Positions 58,486 through 59,164 of a DNA stretch of 59,164 nt are shown here, piece by piece. Below the pieces are notes generated by a model. That model was not told the DNA's origin and did no database searches. It worked only from the letters and a program-made list of their open reading frames with translations. The translations under genes and the position numbers were made by a program. The stretch's first letter is position 1, and the number at the start of each line of letters is the position of its first letter. This stretch comes from Achromobacter insuavis. Its GTDB lineage: Bacteria > Pseudomonadota > Gammaproteobacteria > Burkholderiales > Burkholderiaceae_B. The DNA lies in NCBI RefSeq assembly GCF_902859645.1, contig NZ_CADIJR010000041.1, positions 1 through 59,164 on the forward strand. The letters run 5' to 3'.

Positions 58486-59164
58486 ATGATCAAGGTGAGC
58501 CGCGAAGACTTCACCTGCGCCGCGGCGACCAACGCCTCGGCCTACCGGCGCGTCACCATCCCGGTATTGAAGATCGAGGCCGGCCCCGGGCCGGCCGTGG
58601 CACTGATGGCCGGCGTGCATGGCGACGAATGGGAAGGCCAGGCGGCCATCCTGCAGCTCTGGCAACTGCTGCCGGGCGTCCTGCAGCGCGGCACGGTCTA
58701 CCTGCTGCCCGCCGCCAACGCCGAGGCCTCGCTGGCCGGCACGCGCCTGTCGCCTTCCGACGGCGGCAACCTGAACCGCGCCTTCCTCGGCGCGCCGGCG
58801 CGCGGCTATACCGAGAGCGTGGCCGCCGCCCTGGAGGTCCGGCTGCTGCCGCGCATCCAGGCGCTGGTGGACGTCCACAGCGGCGGCGCGTCGCTGCGCT
58901 ACCTGCCGTCCTCGGTCATCACCCGCTATGGCGACGACGCCTATGATGCACGGCTGCCGGCCCTGGCCCGCGCCTTCGGCATGCCGCATTGCGTGTTCTT
59001 CCGCGGCGGCGAATCCGGCTCGATGCCGGCCGCCGCCAGCCGCCTGGGCGTGTTGCGCCTGAGCGCGGAAATCGGCGGCGGCGGCGAGACCTCGCGCGCG
59101 CTGGTGGAACGCTGCCGCGACGGCCTGCTCGGCTGCCTCGCCGAGCTGGGCCTGCTGGCCGCCG
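58486..59164 (+). CDS. Succinylglutamate desuccinylase/aspartoacylase family protein, 3' partial
   Basis: Starts at the ATG at 58486 and is open to the window end (226 codons seen). Zinc ligands are His and Glu in MAGVHGDEWEG and His in VDVHSGG; SPSDGGNLNRAF holds the substrate-binding Arg. The catalytic Glu block may be RLSAEIGGGG. The family deacylates N-acyl amino acids. Its stop codon is outside the window. Likely co-transcribed with the Bug gene. Confidence 0.88.
   Translation, partial: MIKVSREDFTCAAATNASAYRRVTIPVLKIEAGPGPAVALMAGVHGDEWEGQAAILQLWQLLPGVLQRGTVYLLPAANAEASLAGTRLSPSDGGNLNRAFLGAPARGYTESVAAALEVRLLPRIQALVDVHSGGASLRYLPSSVITRYGDDAYDARLPALARAFGMPHCVFFRGGESGSMPAAASRLGVLRLSAEIGGGGETSRALVERCRDGLLGCLAELGLLAA

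Overview
The window is high-GC DNA (roughly two thirds G+C) with dense genes and short intergenic gaps. It looks like chromosomal DNA of an Alcaligenaceae-type betaproteobacterium (Achromobacter/Bordetella group). The evidence is a Bug-type solute-binding protein, the pyrG-eno-ftsB order, pepA-holC, a UMF1 transporter, GlcG/HbpS and DUF2325 proteins, and a dispersed-repeat sequence of a type I recall from these genomes. The genus is an inference, because no rRNA or tRNA gene is present. I see no prophage, insertion sequence, CRISPR array or replication origin.

Layout. 1-9.4 kb: the end of an RNA methyltransferase gene; a small protein gene with its own strong promoter and terminator; an RDD membrane protein; a DUF2167/site-2-protease pair; a metallophosphoesterase; an acyl-CoA ligase; a gamma carbonic anhydrase; Hsp33; and an orphan TadE-like protein. 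9.5-13.5 kb (minus): pyrG, DUF1330, eno, ftsB. 13.7-14.7 kb: an unassigned membrane protein. 14.8-26.1 kb (minus): a nine-gene peptide uptake and breakdown operon, rpiR-iaaA-gsiABCD-P1 peptidase-M55 peptidase-M24 peptidase. It has a perfect inverted repeat upstream and a bidirectional terminator at its end. 26.2-31.6 kb: GNAT, scoAB, a thioesterase, ETF-ubiquinone oxidoreductase and a YeeZ-like reductase. 31.7-35.7 kb: a degenerate P450 overlapping an ABM-fold protein, a GntR regulator with two winged helices, and an omega-aminotransferase with a GntR-like palindrome in front. 35.7-43.7 kb (minus): threonine aldolase, an EamA exporter, acs, and a translationally coupled prpE-HbpS-UMF1 trio. 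44-50.3 kb: an NlpC/P60 lipoprotein, a DUF2325 gene under a Fur-like box, CysB, mmsA, a LivK-type binding protein and a LysR regulator. 50.4-59.2 kb: lptF divergent from pepA-holC, a 13-residue-repeat protein, a Bax-inhibitor-1 protein, a Tat-type aldo/keto reductase, an NTP/NDP-exchanger-like transporter, a Bug protein and a partial AstE/AspA-family gene.

How the genes fit together. The most coherent accessory module is the gsi/peptidase operon. It predicts import of gamma-glutamyl, isoaspartyl or D-amino-acid-containing peptides, then stepwise hydrolysis by four unrelated peptidase families under an RpiR regulator. Its M55 peptidase carries a 32-codon in-frame insertion that looks like a dispersed intergenic repeat now translated as protein. 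Several other genes suit short-chain acid and amino-acid use: acs, prpE, scoAB, mmsA, ETF-QO, the aminotransferase and the thioesterase.

Start sites were chosen from Shine-Dalgarno spacing and family length wherever the longest open frame looked over-extended. All functional calls are from motif recognition by eye; no database search was run.
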